Part shown: positions 9,232 through 17,983 of the stretch, piece after piece
Position numbering within the stretch: position 1 is the stretch's first letter
Layout: every line of letters starts with the position of its first letter
Origin: Bordetella parapertussis
Lineage (GTDB): Bacteria; Pseudomonadota; Gammaproteobacteria; Burkholderiales; Burkholderiaceae_B
Assembly: GCA_945865935.1 (NCBI GenBank)
Contig: CAMBFI010000006.1
Span: 91,534-155,533, forward strand
Direction of reading: 5' to 3'
DNA: 64,000 bases
Notes under the pieces: model-generated
The model's input: the letters and a program-made list of their open reading frames with translations, nothing else
Told to the model about the DNA's origin: nothing
Databases searched by the model: none
Translations under genes and position numbers: made by a program

Positions 9232-10446
9232 ATGCTTAAGCTTAACTTTCATCCGACTGGCCGCCACTTTCTGCAGATCCCGGGTCCCAGCCCTGTGCCG
9301 GATCGTATCTTGCGCGCCATCAGCTTGCCGACCATCGACCATCGCGGGCCAGAATTTGGTGCCCTTGGTCTGAAGGTGTTGCAAGGCATGCAGGATATTT
9401 TTAAGACCAAGCATCCGGTCGTGATCTACCCCGCTTCAGGTACGGGCGCGTGGGAAGCGGCGCTAACCAATACGCTGAGCCCCGGCGACCACATTTTGAT
9501 GTTTGAGACAGGTCAATTCGCCTCGTTGTGGAATAAGCTCGCCACACGTCTCGGCCTCAAGACCGAGATTTTGTCATGGCAAGGCACCGATGAGCATCTG
9601 CCCAACGCACCAGGCTGGAGACGTGGCGTGCAAGCGGACTTGATTCATGCACGCCTGCTGCAAGACAAGAACCATGAGATCAAAGCCGTCTGTGTCGTAC
9701 ACAACGAGACCTCCACGGGCGTGACTTCCAACATCGCGGCTGTTCGCAAAGCGATGGATGATGCTAAGCACCCTGCTCTGTTGATGGTCGACACGATCTC
9801 GGGGCTTGCAAGTGCAGACTTCCAGCATGATCAATGGGGCATCGACGTCTCCATCAGTGGCTCGCAGAAAGGCCTGATGTTGCCTCCTGGCATTAGCTTT
9901 AACGCTGTATCACCTCGTGCGATTGAGGCCTCGAAGACAGCAACACTTCCCCGCGCTTTTTGGGCTTGGGACGAGATCATCGAAATGAATAAAGATGGTT
10001 ACTGGCCTTACACCTCGAGCACTAATCTGCTCTATGGTTTATCAGAGGCGCAGGACATGCTGGCCGAAGAAGGAATGGAAAAGGTTTTCGCGCGCCATCA
10101 ACGCTGGGCAGCTGGTGTTCGCGCAGCGGTCACTGCGTGGGGCTTGCCGATTCAGTGTGCTGACCCTGCTGTGTATTCACCTATTTTGACGGGTGTGATC
10201 ACCCCTGTCGGTGTTGATGCAGATGCGATTCGCAAACTTATTCAACAGCGTTTTGATCTGTCGTTAGGCACGGGCCTGGGCAAGCTAAAAGGTCGGATGT
10301 TCCGTATCGGTCACTTGGGTGACAGCAACGACCTCACCCTGTTAGCCACTCTCGCTGGTGTAGAGATGGGGATGAAGTTGGCGGGAGTCAAACTTGCTGG
10401 ACGTGGCGTGAACGCTGGCATGGACTATTTTGCAAAGAACGTATGA
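9232..10446 (+). CDS. Serine--glyoxylate aminotransferase-like class V aminotransferase
   Basis: PLP enzyme of 404 residues. It begins with FLQIPGPSPVPDRILRA, then has TIDHRGPEFG (34-43), ASGTGAWEAAL (68-78), Asp187 in MVDTISGLAS and the Schiff-base Lys213 in SGSQKGLMLPPG; all fit the serine/alanine/aspartate:glyoxylate aminotransferase group. The ATG at 9232 follows TAGGAGCAAAC. Its last codon overlaps the next gene by 4 bp, tying it to the D-2-hydroxyacid dehydrogenase. The pair suggests glyoxylate, glycolate or hydroxypyruvate turnover. Family members acting on aspartate and glyoxylate look very similar, so the amino donor is uncertain. Confidence 0.85.
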   Translation: MLKLNFHPTGRHFLQIPGPSPVPDRILRAISLPTIDHRGPEFGALGLKVLQGMQDIFKTKHPVVIYPASGTGAWEAALTNTLSPGDHILMFETGQFASLWNKLATRLGLKTEILSWQGTDEHLPNAPGWRRGVQADLIHARLLQDKNHEIKAVCVVHNETSTGVTSNIAAVRKAMDDAKHPALLMVDTISGLASADFQHDQWGIDVSISGSQKGLMLPPGISFNAVSPRAIEASKTATLPRAFWAWDEIIEMNKDGYWPYTSSTNLLYGLSEAQDMLAEEGMEKVFARHQRWAAGVRAAVTAWGLPIQCADPAVYSPILTGVITPVGVDADAIRKLIQQRFDLSLGTGLGKLKGRMFRIGHLGDSNDLTLLATLAGVEMGMKLAGVKLAGRGVNAGMDYFAKNV

Positions 10447-13400
10447 GCGCAGTTCTCGCACCGCAGCCCCCAAAGCCGATCGTCTTTCATCGAAAGCAAA
10501 CGGCTAGCACCTCAGCGCTTGCGACGCGCCTCGCCAAGGAAATTCGTGGTGACGTATTGTTTGATGCGGCGAGCCGAGGGCGCTACTCGACCGATGCCTC
10601 GATCTATCAGATCACACCCACTGGGGTGGTCGTGCCGCGCGATCAAGCCGATGTGTTGTGTGCCCTAGATATCGCGCGTGATCTCGGCGCAGCCGTTTTG
10701 GCGCGTGGAGCTGGCACGAGCCAATGCGGTCAGACGGTAGGCGAAGCGCTGATCATCGACAACAGTCGATGGCTTTGTAACGTGATCGATTTTGACCTTG
10801 AAGCACGCACTGTCACGGTAGAACCTGGGGTCGTTCTTGACCATCTGAACGCATGGCTAAAGCCACATGGTCTGTGGTTCCCGGTTGATGTCTCGACAAG
10901 TGCCCAGTGCACGATCGGCGGTATGACGGGGAATAATTCCTGCGGCTCGCGATCCATCGAATATGGCAACATGGTTCATAACGTGTTGGGCATTGATGCC
11001 ATTCTGCCCGATGGCACGCAAGCGTACTTTGGGTCCTTGAAGTCGCCTGTGTCGGGCTCTCGGATGCAGGGCATCCTAGAGCAACTCAAACAGATCGCAA
11101 CAAGGGAGCGTGGTGAGCTCGCCGAGCGCATTCCAAAAGTGTTGCGCCGCGTTGCGGGTTACAACCTCGACTTATTTGATTGCCAAAATCCGCGTGCGTA
11201 CACCGACGATGGCATTGCCAACCTGTCTCATCTCTTGGTTGGTTCCGAAGGCACGCTCGCCTATAGCCGTCAAATTACGCTCAAGCTAAGCCCTCTGCCT
11301 GTGCATAAAACCTTGGGCGTCGTGAACTTCCAAAGCTTTTATCAGGCAATGGATTCAGCACAGCACATCGTGAAACTCAAGCCAACGGCGGTCGAGCTCG
11401 TTGACCGCACGATGATTGAGCTCGCTCTTGAGAACCCAGCATTCCGACCGGTGATCGAGAAAGCACTGATTGGAAAACCTGCAGCCATCTTGCTCGTCGA
11501 ATTTGCGGGGGAAGAACAGTCTGGTTTGATTAAGAAACTTGATGAGCTCGACACGCTGCTGTCCGATCATGGTTTACCTAATTGTGTCGTCAAGATGCCC
11601 GAGGCCAACGCACAAAAAGCCTTGTGGGATGTGCGCAAGGCTGGTCTGAACATCATGATGAGTATGAAAGGAGACGGAAAACCCGTTTCTTTCGTCGAAG
11701 ACTGTGCGGTCCCTCTCGAAAATCTGGCCGAGTACACGAACAGGCTCACAGAGGTGTTTCATCGTTACGGCACTGAAGGCACTTGGTATGCCCACGCGAG
11801 CGTTGGCACCCTGCACGTGAGACCTATTTTAGATATGCGACGCGATGGCGCACAGAAGATGCGTGCCATCGCAGAAGAAACCGCCGCCTTAGTGCGGGAA
11901 TACAAAGGTGCGCTGTCGGGCGAGCATGGCGACGGCTTGTGCCGAGGCGAATGGGTGTCGTGGCAATATGGTCCACGGATCCACCAGGCGTTTGCTGAAA
12001 TCAAAACTCTTTTTGATCCGGATAATCGCTTCAGCCCAAACAAAATGATTCATCCACCCAGAATGGATGATCGTTCTAATTTCCGTTTTGCGCCGGGCTA
12101 TGGGGTCGCAAACATCTCAACCGCACTCGACTGGTCTAACTGGAACGTATTGCGCGACCCACTGACTGGCGTCGAGACTGCACCTGGCACCGGAGTCGAT
12201 CCAAGCAATGGCCTGGCCTCTGCAATTGAGATGTGTAATAACAACGGGCATTGCCGCAAATTCGATGCCGGCACAATGTGTCCAAGTTACCGAATCACCA
12301 AAGATGAGCAGCACGTCACCAGAGGACGCGCCAACACCTTGCGTCTAGCTCTATCAGGACAACTCGGGTCTGATGGCTTAGCTAGTGTTGAAGTGAAAGA
12401 AGCCTTAGATCTGTGCGTATCCTGTAAGGGCTGCAAACGCGACTGCCCCACGGGCGTCGATATGGCCAAGATGAAAATCGAAGCCCGAGCCGCGTGGGGA
12501 GCACGATACGGCATCAGCCTGCGCGAACGCTTGGTTGCCTATATGCCACGTTATGCAGGGTTTGCGGGACATATCGGTGGCGTATTACACACCCTTGAAC
12601 ACACACCCGTGCTTGGGGCAGCTGTCAAAAAATTACTCGGTTTTTCCGCTGAGCGGTCGCTTCCCGTGTTTCGAAAAAGTTTTCTGAAATCGGTACCGGC
12701 GCAAGCTAACCCAGTCGTTGCATCGAGCCCTTCGTCGATCGGCAAAGAAGTTTTATTATTTGTCGACACCTTCAACAACAGTATTGATGTCGAGAACGCC
12801 CGGGCGGCTCAACAAGTGCTTGAAGCGGCTGGTTATACCGTTCACTTTAATACGGTCGCGGGACAAAGGCCTCTGTGTTGTGGACGAACATTTCTGTCAG
12901 CAGGGCTTGTCGAACAAGCCAAGCAGGAAGCGCGCCGTGCACTGGATGCGCTAACGCCTTTTGTAAAGCGTGGCGTGCCAATTGTTGGGCTTGAGCCGTC
13001 GTGTCTGCTCACCATGCGGGACGAATTCTTACAATATGGCTGGGGCCAAGAGGCCCAGGCCTTAAACGACAGCGCGTTGTTGTTCGAAGAGTTCCTCGTG
13101 CGCGAGCAAAAAGCGAATCGACTCAATCTACCCTTGTCAGCCATACAAACAGACACGGTGCTGTTGCATGGGCATTGTCATCAAAAAGCATTTGATGCGT
13201 TGACCCCCGTGCAAACGGTGTTGAGTTGGATTCCGGGCCTAAAGGTCTCAACCGTCGAGTCATCGTGCTGTGGCATGGCCGGAAGCTTTGGGTACGAAGC
13301 AGAACATCATGAAGCGTCACTGGCGATGGCTGAGATTTCCCTTCTGCCCGCCGTGCGCAAGCGTCAACCCAATACGGTCGTGGTCGCAGATGGTACGAGT

Positions 13401-13487
13401 TGCCGTCATCAGATAAAGGACGGCGCCCAAGCAGACGCCATTCATACGGCTCGACTGCTGGCTCAGGCTTTAACCCCCCGCATTTGA
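10443..13487 (+). CDS. FAD/4Fe-4S D-2-hydroxyacid dehydrogenase (YdiJ/D2HGDH type)
   Basis: A 1014-residue three-part flavoprotein close in length and order to E. coli YdiJ, a D-2-hydroxyglutarate dehydrogenase. An FAD-binding_4 domain comes first (VLARGAGTSQCGQTVGEA, GGMTGNNSCGSRSIEYGN), then the FAD-oxidase C domain (LLVGSEGTLAYS, LSGEHGDGLCRGEW). A 4Fe-4S segment at about 597-670 has NNGHCRKFDAGTMCPSYR and CVSCKGCKRDCPTG. Two CCG-type iron-sulfur motifs follow near 811 (CCGRTFLSAG) and 940 (SCCGMAGSFG), with GHCHQKA near 909. It is translationally coupled to the aminotransferase by ATGA. D-2-hydroxyglutarate, D-lactate and glycolate are candidate substrates. Confidence 0.87.
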   Translation: MSAVLAPQPPKPIVFHRKQTASTSALATRLAKEIRGDVLFDAASRGRYSTDASIYQITPTGVVVPRDQADVLCALDIARDLGAAVLARGAGTSQCGQTVGEALIIDNSRWLCNVIDFDLEARTVTVEPGVVLDHLNAWLKPHGLWFPVDVSTSAQCTIGGMTGNNSCGSRSIEYGNMVHNVLGIDAILPDGTQAYFGSLKSPVSGSRMQGILEQLKQIATRERGELAERIPKVLRRVAGYNLDLFDCQNPRAYTDDGIANLSHLLVGSEGTLAYSRQITLKLSPLPVHKTLGVVNFQSFYQAMDSAQHIVKLKPTAVELVDRTMIELALENPAFRPVIEKALIGKPAAILLVEFAGEEQSGLIKKLDELDTLLSDHGLPNCVVKMPEANAQKALWDVRKAGLNIMMSMKGDGKPVSFVEDCAVPLENLAEYTNRLTEVFHRYGTEGTWYAHASVGTLHVRPILDMRRDGAQKMRAIAEETAALVREYKGALSGEHGDGLCRGEWVSWQYGPRIHQAFAEIKTLFDPDNRFSPNKMIHPPRMDDRSNFRFAPGYGVANISTALDWSNWNVLRDPLTGVETAPGTGVDPSNGLASAIEMCNNNGHCRKFDAGTMCPSYRITKDEQHVTRGRANTLRLALSGQLGSDGLASVEVKEALDLCVSCKGCKRDCPTGVDMAKMKIEARAAWGARYGISLRERLVAYMPRYAGFAGHIGGVLHTLEHTPVLGAAVKKLLGFSAERSLPVFRKSFLKSVPAQANPVVASSPSSIGKEVLLFVDTFNNSIDVENARAAQQVLEAAGYTVHFNTVAGQRPLCCGRTFLSAGLVEQAKQEARRALDALTPFVKRGVPIVGLEPSCLLTMRDEFLQYGWGQEAQALNDSALLFEEFLVREQKANRLNLPLSAIQTDTVLLHGHCHQKAFDALTPVQTVLSWIPGLKVSTVESSCCGMAGSFGYEAEHHEASLAMAEISLLPAVRKRQPNTVVVADGTSCRHQIKDGAQADAIHTARLLAQALTPRI

Positions 13488-13536
13488 TTTCCAAATCGCT
13501 TGCCGATCATTTCAAACTATTTTTATCGAGTCACTT

Positions 13537-14154
13537 ATGCACAGCACCATCAAATCACTTTTAGAAGAACGCGTTTCGGCAAACTGGTTCGACGCAGCAC
13601 GCAGTCTGAGCCAACAACAGATCGAAGAGCTTGTACGCCTCGCGACACTTGCCCCCACTGCGTTCAACTATCAAAACTGGAAGTTCATCGCGGTTCAATC
13701 GAAAGAAGCTAAAGAGCGCCTCAAAGCAGTCTCTTACCGACAGCAAAAGATCGTCGATGCAGCCGTGACATTTATCGTCTGTGGCAAACTACAAGCGCAC
13801 AAGGGCTTGGCTCATTCGATCGCACCTACCGTTGCGGCTGGAATTATTGATCAAACGATGGCTGACTCATGGGTGGCGATGGCGCACGGTAGCTTAGACA
13901 ACAATCCTGAGCGCCAACGTGACGAAGCAATACGCTCCGCCTCGATGGCTGCGATGACACTTATGCTTGCAGCACAGGGAATGGGACTGGTCACTGGTCC
14001 GATGATTGGCTTTGATCCCGCTGGCGTAGCGAAAGAATTTAATCTGTCAGCCGATGATATTCCGGCAATGCTCGTCGCCGTGGGCTACAGCGCACCAGGC
14101 AACTGGTCACAAAAACCTCGACTTCCCGTCAAGGAAGTACTGTCAATCGTTTAA
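13537..14154 (+). CDS. Nitroreductase-family FMN oxidoreductase
   Basis: The 205-residue protein shows the nitroreductase fold: a short N-terminal helix with RVSANWFDAARSLSQQ, the FMN-binding ATLAPTAFNYQNWKF and a C-terminal AAMTLMLAAQGMGLVTGPM. Members use NAD(P)H and FMN to reduce nitro, quinone or enone groups. The gene lies 49 bp after the hydroxyacid dehydrogenase gene on the same strand and ends 10 bp before the opposite-strand deacylase gene. A second nitroreductase lies at 20006. The substrate cannot be read from sequence. Confidence 0.85.
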   Translation: MHSTIKSLLEERVSANWFDAARSLSQQQIEELVRLATLAPTAFNYQNWKFIAVQSKEAKERLKAVSYRQQKIVDAAVTFIVCGKLQAHKGLAHSIAPTVAAGIIDQTMADSWVAMAHGSLDNNPERQRDEAIRSASMAAMTLMLAAQGMGLVTGPMIGFDPAGVAKEFNLSADDIPAMLVAVGYSAPGNWSQKPRLPVKEVLSIV

Positions 14155-14164
14155 GGCTACTTGC

Positions 14165-15853
14165 TCAGGCTGCAAACGAGTCAATCACGTGGCCAGGCCC
14201 TTCTGCCAGCTCAACGTAATTTTTACCGTCATGCACCAGACAGCCGTTGACCCAAACGCCATGTATCCCGTGCGCCGAACGGAGCTTGCGCGCACCTCCG
14301 CCTGGCAGATCATTCGCAGTCTCTAGCTTGGACATCCCAACCGTCGCGGGATCAAACAGCAAGAGATCGGCAGGCGAGCCCTCAAGCAAGCGCCCACGGT
14401 TTGGGATCTTAAAACGATCAGCCGGTTGACTCGTCAAGCGCCGAACGCCCTCCTCCAGCGTAAAGTGTCCAGTCTCCCGGACCCAGTGTGCCAAAAAGTG
14501 CAATCCAAAGGCTGCATCACACATATAAATCAAGTGCGCACCGGCATCAGATAAGGTAACTACTGAGGATGAATGCTTGAGCAGAGGTGCCACGCCCTCA
14601 TCAATATGATTAAAGAACTTTCCGATCACATGATTTTGCAAATCTTCTTTAATCGCGAGATCAAAGAAGGCATCGAGTGGATCGACGCCCCAGCGGCACC
14701 CGAGCTCTTTGAAGCTGAGGCCCTCAAGTTCTTTGTGCTCTGGCTTGAACACCTCCCCGACTTCGAGGTATTGCCAGTCACCCAGAAATAAAATTCCAGG
14801 CTTGAGATTCTTTAGATCATTGCGAAAGGTATCGCGAAACGCTGCATCGCGATAGGCACGTAAGATCTCATCACGGGGTTTGTTCTTGACCGCATCGAAT
14901 GCTGAGTGACTAAAAAGTGGATAGGGTTCTTCGAGTGTGAAGTCAAAGGACAGAGGCTGACAACTTGTGAGGATGTAGACCTCATTGCCGCGCGAACGCG
15001 CCTGTGCGGTTTTTTCGTAGTAGGTTAAGGCGAGATCAGGTGTCGCAGGGTTATACATTGACAACACCGTTGAGATGAAAGCCGGCCTGCCGCTATTTGA
15101 GGCAACCTTCTCCATGACCTCAGGCGTCGCGCGCGCACCCGTCGCCATCATGAAAACACCGCGATCAAACTCCCGCATGACCCCGGTTAACGCCAGCAGC
15201 TCTTCTTCAGAGGCAATCGTCGACGGCATAGGGCGACCACCGTAGCCGCTGTGGTTCGGCGAGAACGAGGAGGCAAAGCCAATCGCACCGTCTCGCATCG
15301 CCTCACGCACCAACTGGCACATCGCTTCGAGCTGCTCCGTAGTCGGCGTGGCATTCTCAGAGCCGGCTTCACCCATCACCGCCGTACGCACGACGGAATG
15401 CCCCACAAACAGAGCTGTATTCAGATAAGGTTTAGTCGCCCTTAACTGATCCATATATTCTTTGAAGGATTCGAAGTTCCAGTTAATGCCGCTCATTAAG
15501 GCGTTGAGGTCCATCCCTTCGACGACAGAAAGATTCTTCATCATGGTTTCACGATGCTCTGCCGGACAGGGCGTAATACCAAAACCGCAGTTACCCATGA
15601 CGACCGTCGTCACACCCAGTCCTGGCGAGGGAGACAACGTGGGATCCCACGTAACCTGCGCATCGAAATGGGTGTGCAGGTCTACGATGCCAGGCATCAA
15701 CGCTAGTCCCTTTGCATCAACAACCTTAGTGGCTGATCCGTCAACGCTTCCGATCTTAGTGACCACTCCATCTTTGACGGCAACGTCTGCGATGCGCCCT
15801 GCATTGCCTAAGCCATCAAATACTTGTGCCTGACGAATAATCAAGTCGTACAT
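14165..15853 (-). CDS. N-acyl-D-amino-acid deacylase family amidohydrolase
   Basis: Zinc amidohydrolase of 562 residues. The beta-barrel metal site starts with DLHTHFDAQ (His60 and His62), followed by VVMGNCGFGITPC, where Cys89 occupies the cysteine ligand typical of D-aminoacylases. LSDAGAHL later supplies the catalytic aspartate. The start was placed at 15853 because GAGGAGATAACA lies directly upstream; the frame is open to 15907. It follows the CoA transferase gene by 22 bp, an unusual pairing suggesting hydrolysis of an N-acyl compound followed by CoA activation of the acid. The family also includes dihydroorotase-like and formamide-forming enzymes, so D-amino-acid specificity is not assured. 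Confidence 0.85.
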   Translation of the reverse strand: MYDLIIRQAQVFDGLGNAGRIADVAVKDGVVTKIGSVDGSATKVVDAKGLALMPGIVDLHTHFDAQVTWDPTLSPSPGLGVTTVVMGNCGFGITPCPAEHRETMMKNLSVVEGMDLNALMSGINWNFESFKEYMDQLRATKPYLNTALFVGHSVVRTAVMGEAGSENATPTTEQLEAMCQLVREAMRDGAIGFASSFSPNHSGYGGRPMPSTIASEEELLALTGVMREFDRGVFMMATGARATPEVMEKVASNSGRPAFISTVLSMYNPATPDLALTYYEKTAQARSRGNEVYILTSCQPLSFDFTLEEPYPLFSHSAFDAVKNKPRDEILRAYRDAAFRDTFRNDLKNLKPGILFLGDWQYLEVGEVFKPEHKELEGLSFKELGCRWGVDPLDAFFDLAIKEDLQNHVIGKFFNHIDEGVAPLLKHSSSVVTLSDAGAHLIYMCDAAFGLHFLAHWVRETGHFTLEEGVRRLTSQPADRFKIPNRGRLLEGSPADLLLFDPATVGMSKLETANDLPGGGARKLRSAHGIHGVWVNGCLVHDGKNYVELAEGPGHVIDSFAA

Positions 15854-15875
15854 TGTTATCTCCTCAACCTTGTTT

Positions 15876-17099
15876 TTATACGATGCCTTGCGCTTTAAGG
15901 GCGGCAACCTGTTCGCTTGTCTTATTCAAGACCTTAGTCAAAATTTCATCTGTGTGCTGCCCTAAAGCCGGCGGCGGAACCTCGTGCACAAGAGGCGTCT
16001 CAGAAAACTTCATCGGGCTACCCACTAACGAAACCTTACCTGCCACGGCGTGGGGCAACTCGATCTTCATGCCACGCGCTAACACCTGCGGCTCTTCAAA
16101 GACTTGGGCAACGGTATTGATCGGCCCGTTCGCCACGCCGGCTTGATCAAGCAGTTTGACCCAATCGCGGGTGGTGTGCGTTAAAAATATTTCATTTAAC
16201 AAAGCTGTGATCGCTTCACGATTTTTCACCCGAGCACCATTTGTCGAATACAGCGGATCCTTGGCTAAGTGCATACAGTCAGCGACTTCACAAAACTTAT
16301 TAAATAAATTGTCATTGCCACACGCCAAAATCAAAGCACCATCAGACGTCTTGAATGTTTGATACGGCACGATATTGGGATGCGCGTTGCCAATGGCCTT
16401 AGGCGATTCGCCCGTGGCGAAATAGTTCATCGCCTGATTTGATAGGAATGCCACGCATGAATCCAACAGCGATACGTCAATCCATTGCCCTTTTCCAGTC
16501 ACCGCACGGTTCGCAATCGCAGCACAGATTGCAATACTGGCATACATACCTGCAGTCAGATCAATGATAGGTACCCCAACGCGCTGAGGGCCACCACCGG
16601 GCAGATCATCACGCTCACCCGTCACGCTCATGAGTCCGCCCATTCCCTGCGCCATGAAGTCGTAGCCGGGACGATCTTTTTCAGGACCTGTTTGCCCAAA
16701 GCCTGTCACTGAACAATAAATAATCGCCGGGTTGATCGCTTTGATGTCCTCGTAGCCTAAGCCGTAGCGCGCGAGATCCCCTACTTTGTAGTTTTCTAGG
16801 ATCACATCGACATCTCGTGCCAAGTCTCTTACCAATTGTTGCCCTTCAGGCTTGGAGAGATCCACTGTAATCGACCGCTTGCCACGATTGGCTGCGCAGT
16901 AATAGGCCGACTCGCGGGTGACGTTGCCTTCCGTATCCTTTAAAAACGGCGGGGCAAACGCGCGGGAGTCATCGCCCTTGACTGGACGCTCGACTTTGAT
17001 GACATCAGCGCCCAAATCGGCCAAGTTTTGAGCGGCCCAAGGGGCAGCCAACACGCGCGAAAGATCAAGCACCTTGATATGGGAAAGCGGTCCAGACAT
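15876..17099 (-). CDS. Family III CoA transferase (CaiB/BaiF)
   Basis: The 407-residue protein begins GPLSHIKVLDLSRVLAAPWA and has ADVIKVERPVKGDDSRAFAP, the opening of family III CoA transferases such as formyl-CoA and carnitine-CoA transferase. The RPGYDFMAQGMGGLMSVTG segment (143-161) and Asp180 in PIIDLTAGM, the likely CoA-accepting aspartate, are present. The start was set at 17099, preceded by TTGGAATCACAAC, rather than at the longer frame to 17129. It lies 22 bp before the D-aminoacylase-like gene. It should move CoA between acyl groups in the cytoplasm; donor and acceptor are unknown. Confidence 0.87.
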   Translation of the reverse strand: MSGPLSHIKVLDLSRVLAAPWAAQNLADLGADVIKVERPVKGDDSRAFAPPFLKDTEGNVTRESAYYCAANRGKRSITVDLSKPEGQQLVRDLARDVDVILENYKVGDLARYGLGYEDIKAINPAIIYCSVTGFGQTGPEKDRPGYDFMAQGMGGLMSVTGERDDLPGGGPQRVGVPIIDLTAGMYASIAICAAIANRAVTGKGQWIDVSLLDSCVAFLSNQAMNYFATGESPKAIGNAHPNIVPYQTFKTSDGALILACGNDNLFNKFCEVADCMHLAKDPLYSTNGARVKNREAITALLNEIFLTHTTRDWVKLLDQAGVANGPINTVAQVFEEPQVLARGMKIELPHAVAGKVSLVGSPMKFSETPLVHEVPPPALGQHTDEILTKVLNKTSEQVAALKAQGIV

Positions 17100-17185
17100 G
17101 TTGTGATTCCAAATAGCGTGCAAAAGCAATATTGTAGAGGGACGAATACTCAGGAGGCCGCCGTTTGTCGGAGACTAAGCGAGCC

Positions 17186-17779
17186 CTAAGACGGTTTTTT
17201 TACCTTAGGAATACGGCCTAATAAATAAAACTCATCATTGGGCCGCATCGAGAACGCGTTTGCCATTCGGTTGGACATACCAAAGAATCCGGTAATCGCT
17301 ACGATATCCCAGATGTCTTCGTCGTCAAATCCATGCGCATGCAACGCCACATAATCAGCGTCGCCGACCGCCTGCGCGTCAAGGCAAACCTTCACCGCGA
17401 AGTCCAGCATGGCGTGTTGACGAGGTGTAATGTCCGCTTTTAAATAATTGGTCGCCACTTGATCTGCAACATAGGGATCCTTTGCATAGATCCTAAGAAT
17501 CGCACCGTGCGCGACCACGCAATAGAGGCAGTCATTCTTGGCACTCGTGGTGGTGACGATCATTTCACGATCGGCCTTGGTTAGGCTACCCGTCTCTTTG
17601 ATCATCAACGCATCGTGATAGGCAAAAAATGCCCGAAACTCTGCGGGCCGGCGCGACAAGACTAGAAATACGTTTGGAACAAAGCCAGATTTTTCCTGGA
17701 CCTCGAGGATGCATTGTCGGATGTCCTCAGGCAAGTCCTTCAGCTCCGGAACTGGATAACGCGCGATAGGCTTAGTCAA
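17186..17779 (-). CDS. AhpD-like peroxidase-related protein (CMD domain), TTG start
   Basis: The 197-residue protein carries a carboxymuconolactone-decarboxylase/AhpD domain with the redox motif Cys84-x2-Cys87-x3-His91 in NDCLYCVVAHG. It resembles the 'peroxidase-related enzyme' group that opens with PIxRYPVPELxDLPEDIR. An in-frame TGA lies 21 bp upstream, leaving the TTG at 17779 as the only reasonable start, with GGGAG six bases before it. A nine-codon leader frame with a stronger ribosome binding site overlaps that TTG. Peroxide or peroxynitrite reduction is the likely role. Confidence 0.82.
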   Translation of the reverse strand: MTKPIARYPVPELKDLPEDIRQCILEVQEKSGFVPNVFLVLSRRPAEFRAFFAYHDALMIKETGSLTKADREMIVTTTSAKNDCLYCVVAHGAILRIYAKDPYVADQVATNYLKADITPRQHAMLDFAVKVCLDAQAVGDADYVALHAHGFDDEDIWDIVAITGFFGMSNRMANAFSMRPNDEFYLLGRIPKVKKPS

Positions 17780-17801
17780 GCTGAACTCCCAAAGATTTCA
17801 T
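17772..17801 (-). CDS. Possible nine-codon leader ORF overlapping a TTG start
   Basis: On the minus strand AGGAGAGACGT precedes an ATG at 17801 that opens MKSLGVQLD and stops at TAA (17772-17774). It runs through the TTG start of the AhpD-like gene in a different frame. Its ribosome binding site is better than that of the main gene, so it may couple or attenuate translation. It could instead mark a frameshift at the native 5' end. No function can be assigned. Confidence 0.35.
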   Translation of the reverse strand: MKSLGVQLD

Positions 17802-17983
17802 ACGTCTCTCCTGATTCTTGTGTGACTATAAAGCGTAATCTGTCGTCTGCCTGGGAACGCTAGGGCATACCACTAGATCCGTCAGCGTCCAGCTATAGTA
17901 AAACAATGGAAGTTGGTGATGCGATCTTGTCGCAGCGATTGCCAACAATTTGAGACAAACTAACACTTTACGAATGCATAAAA

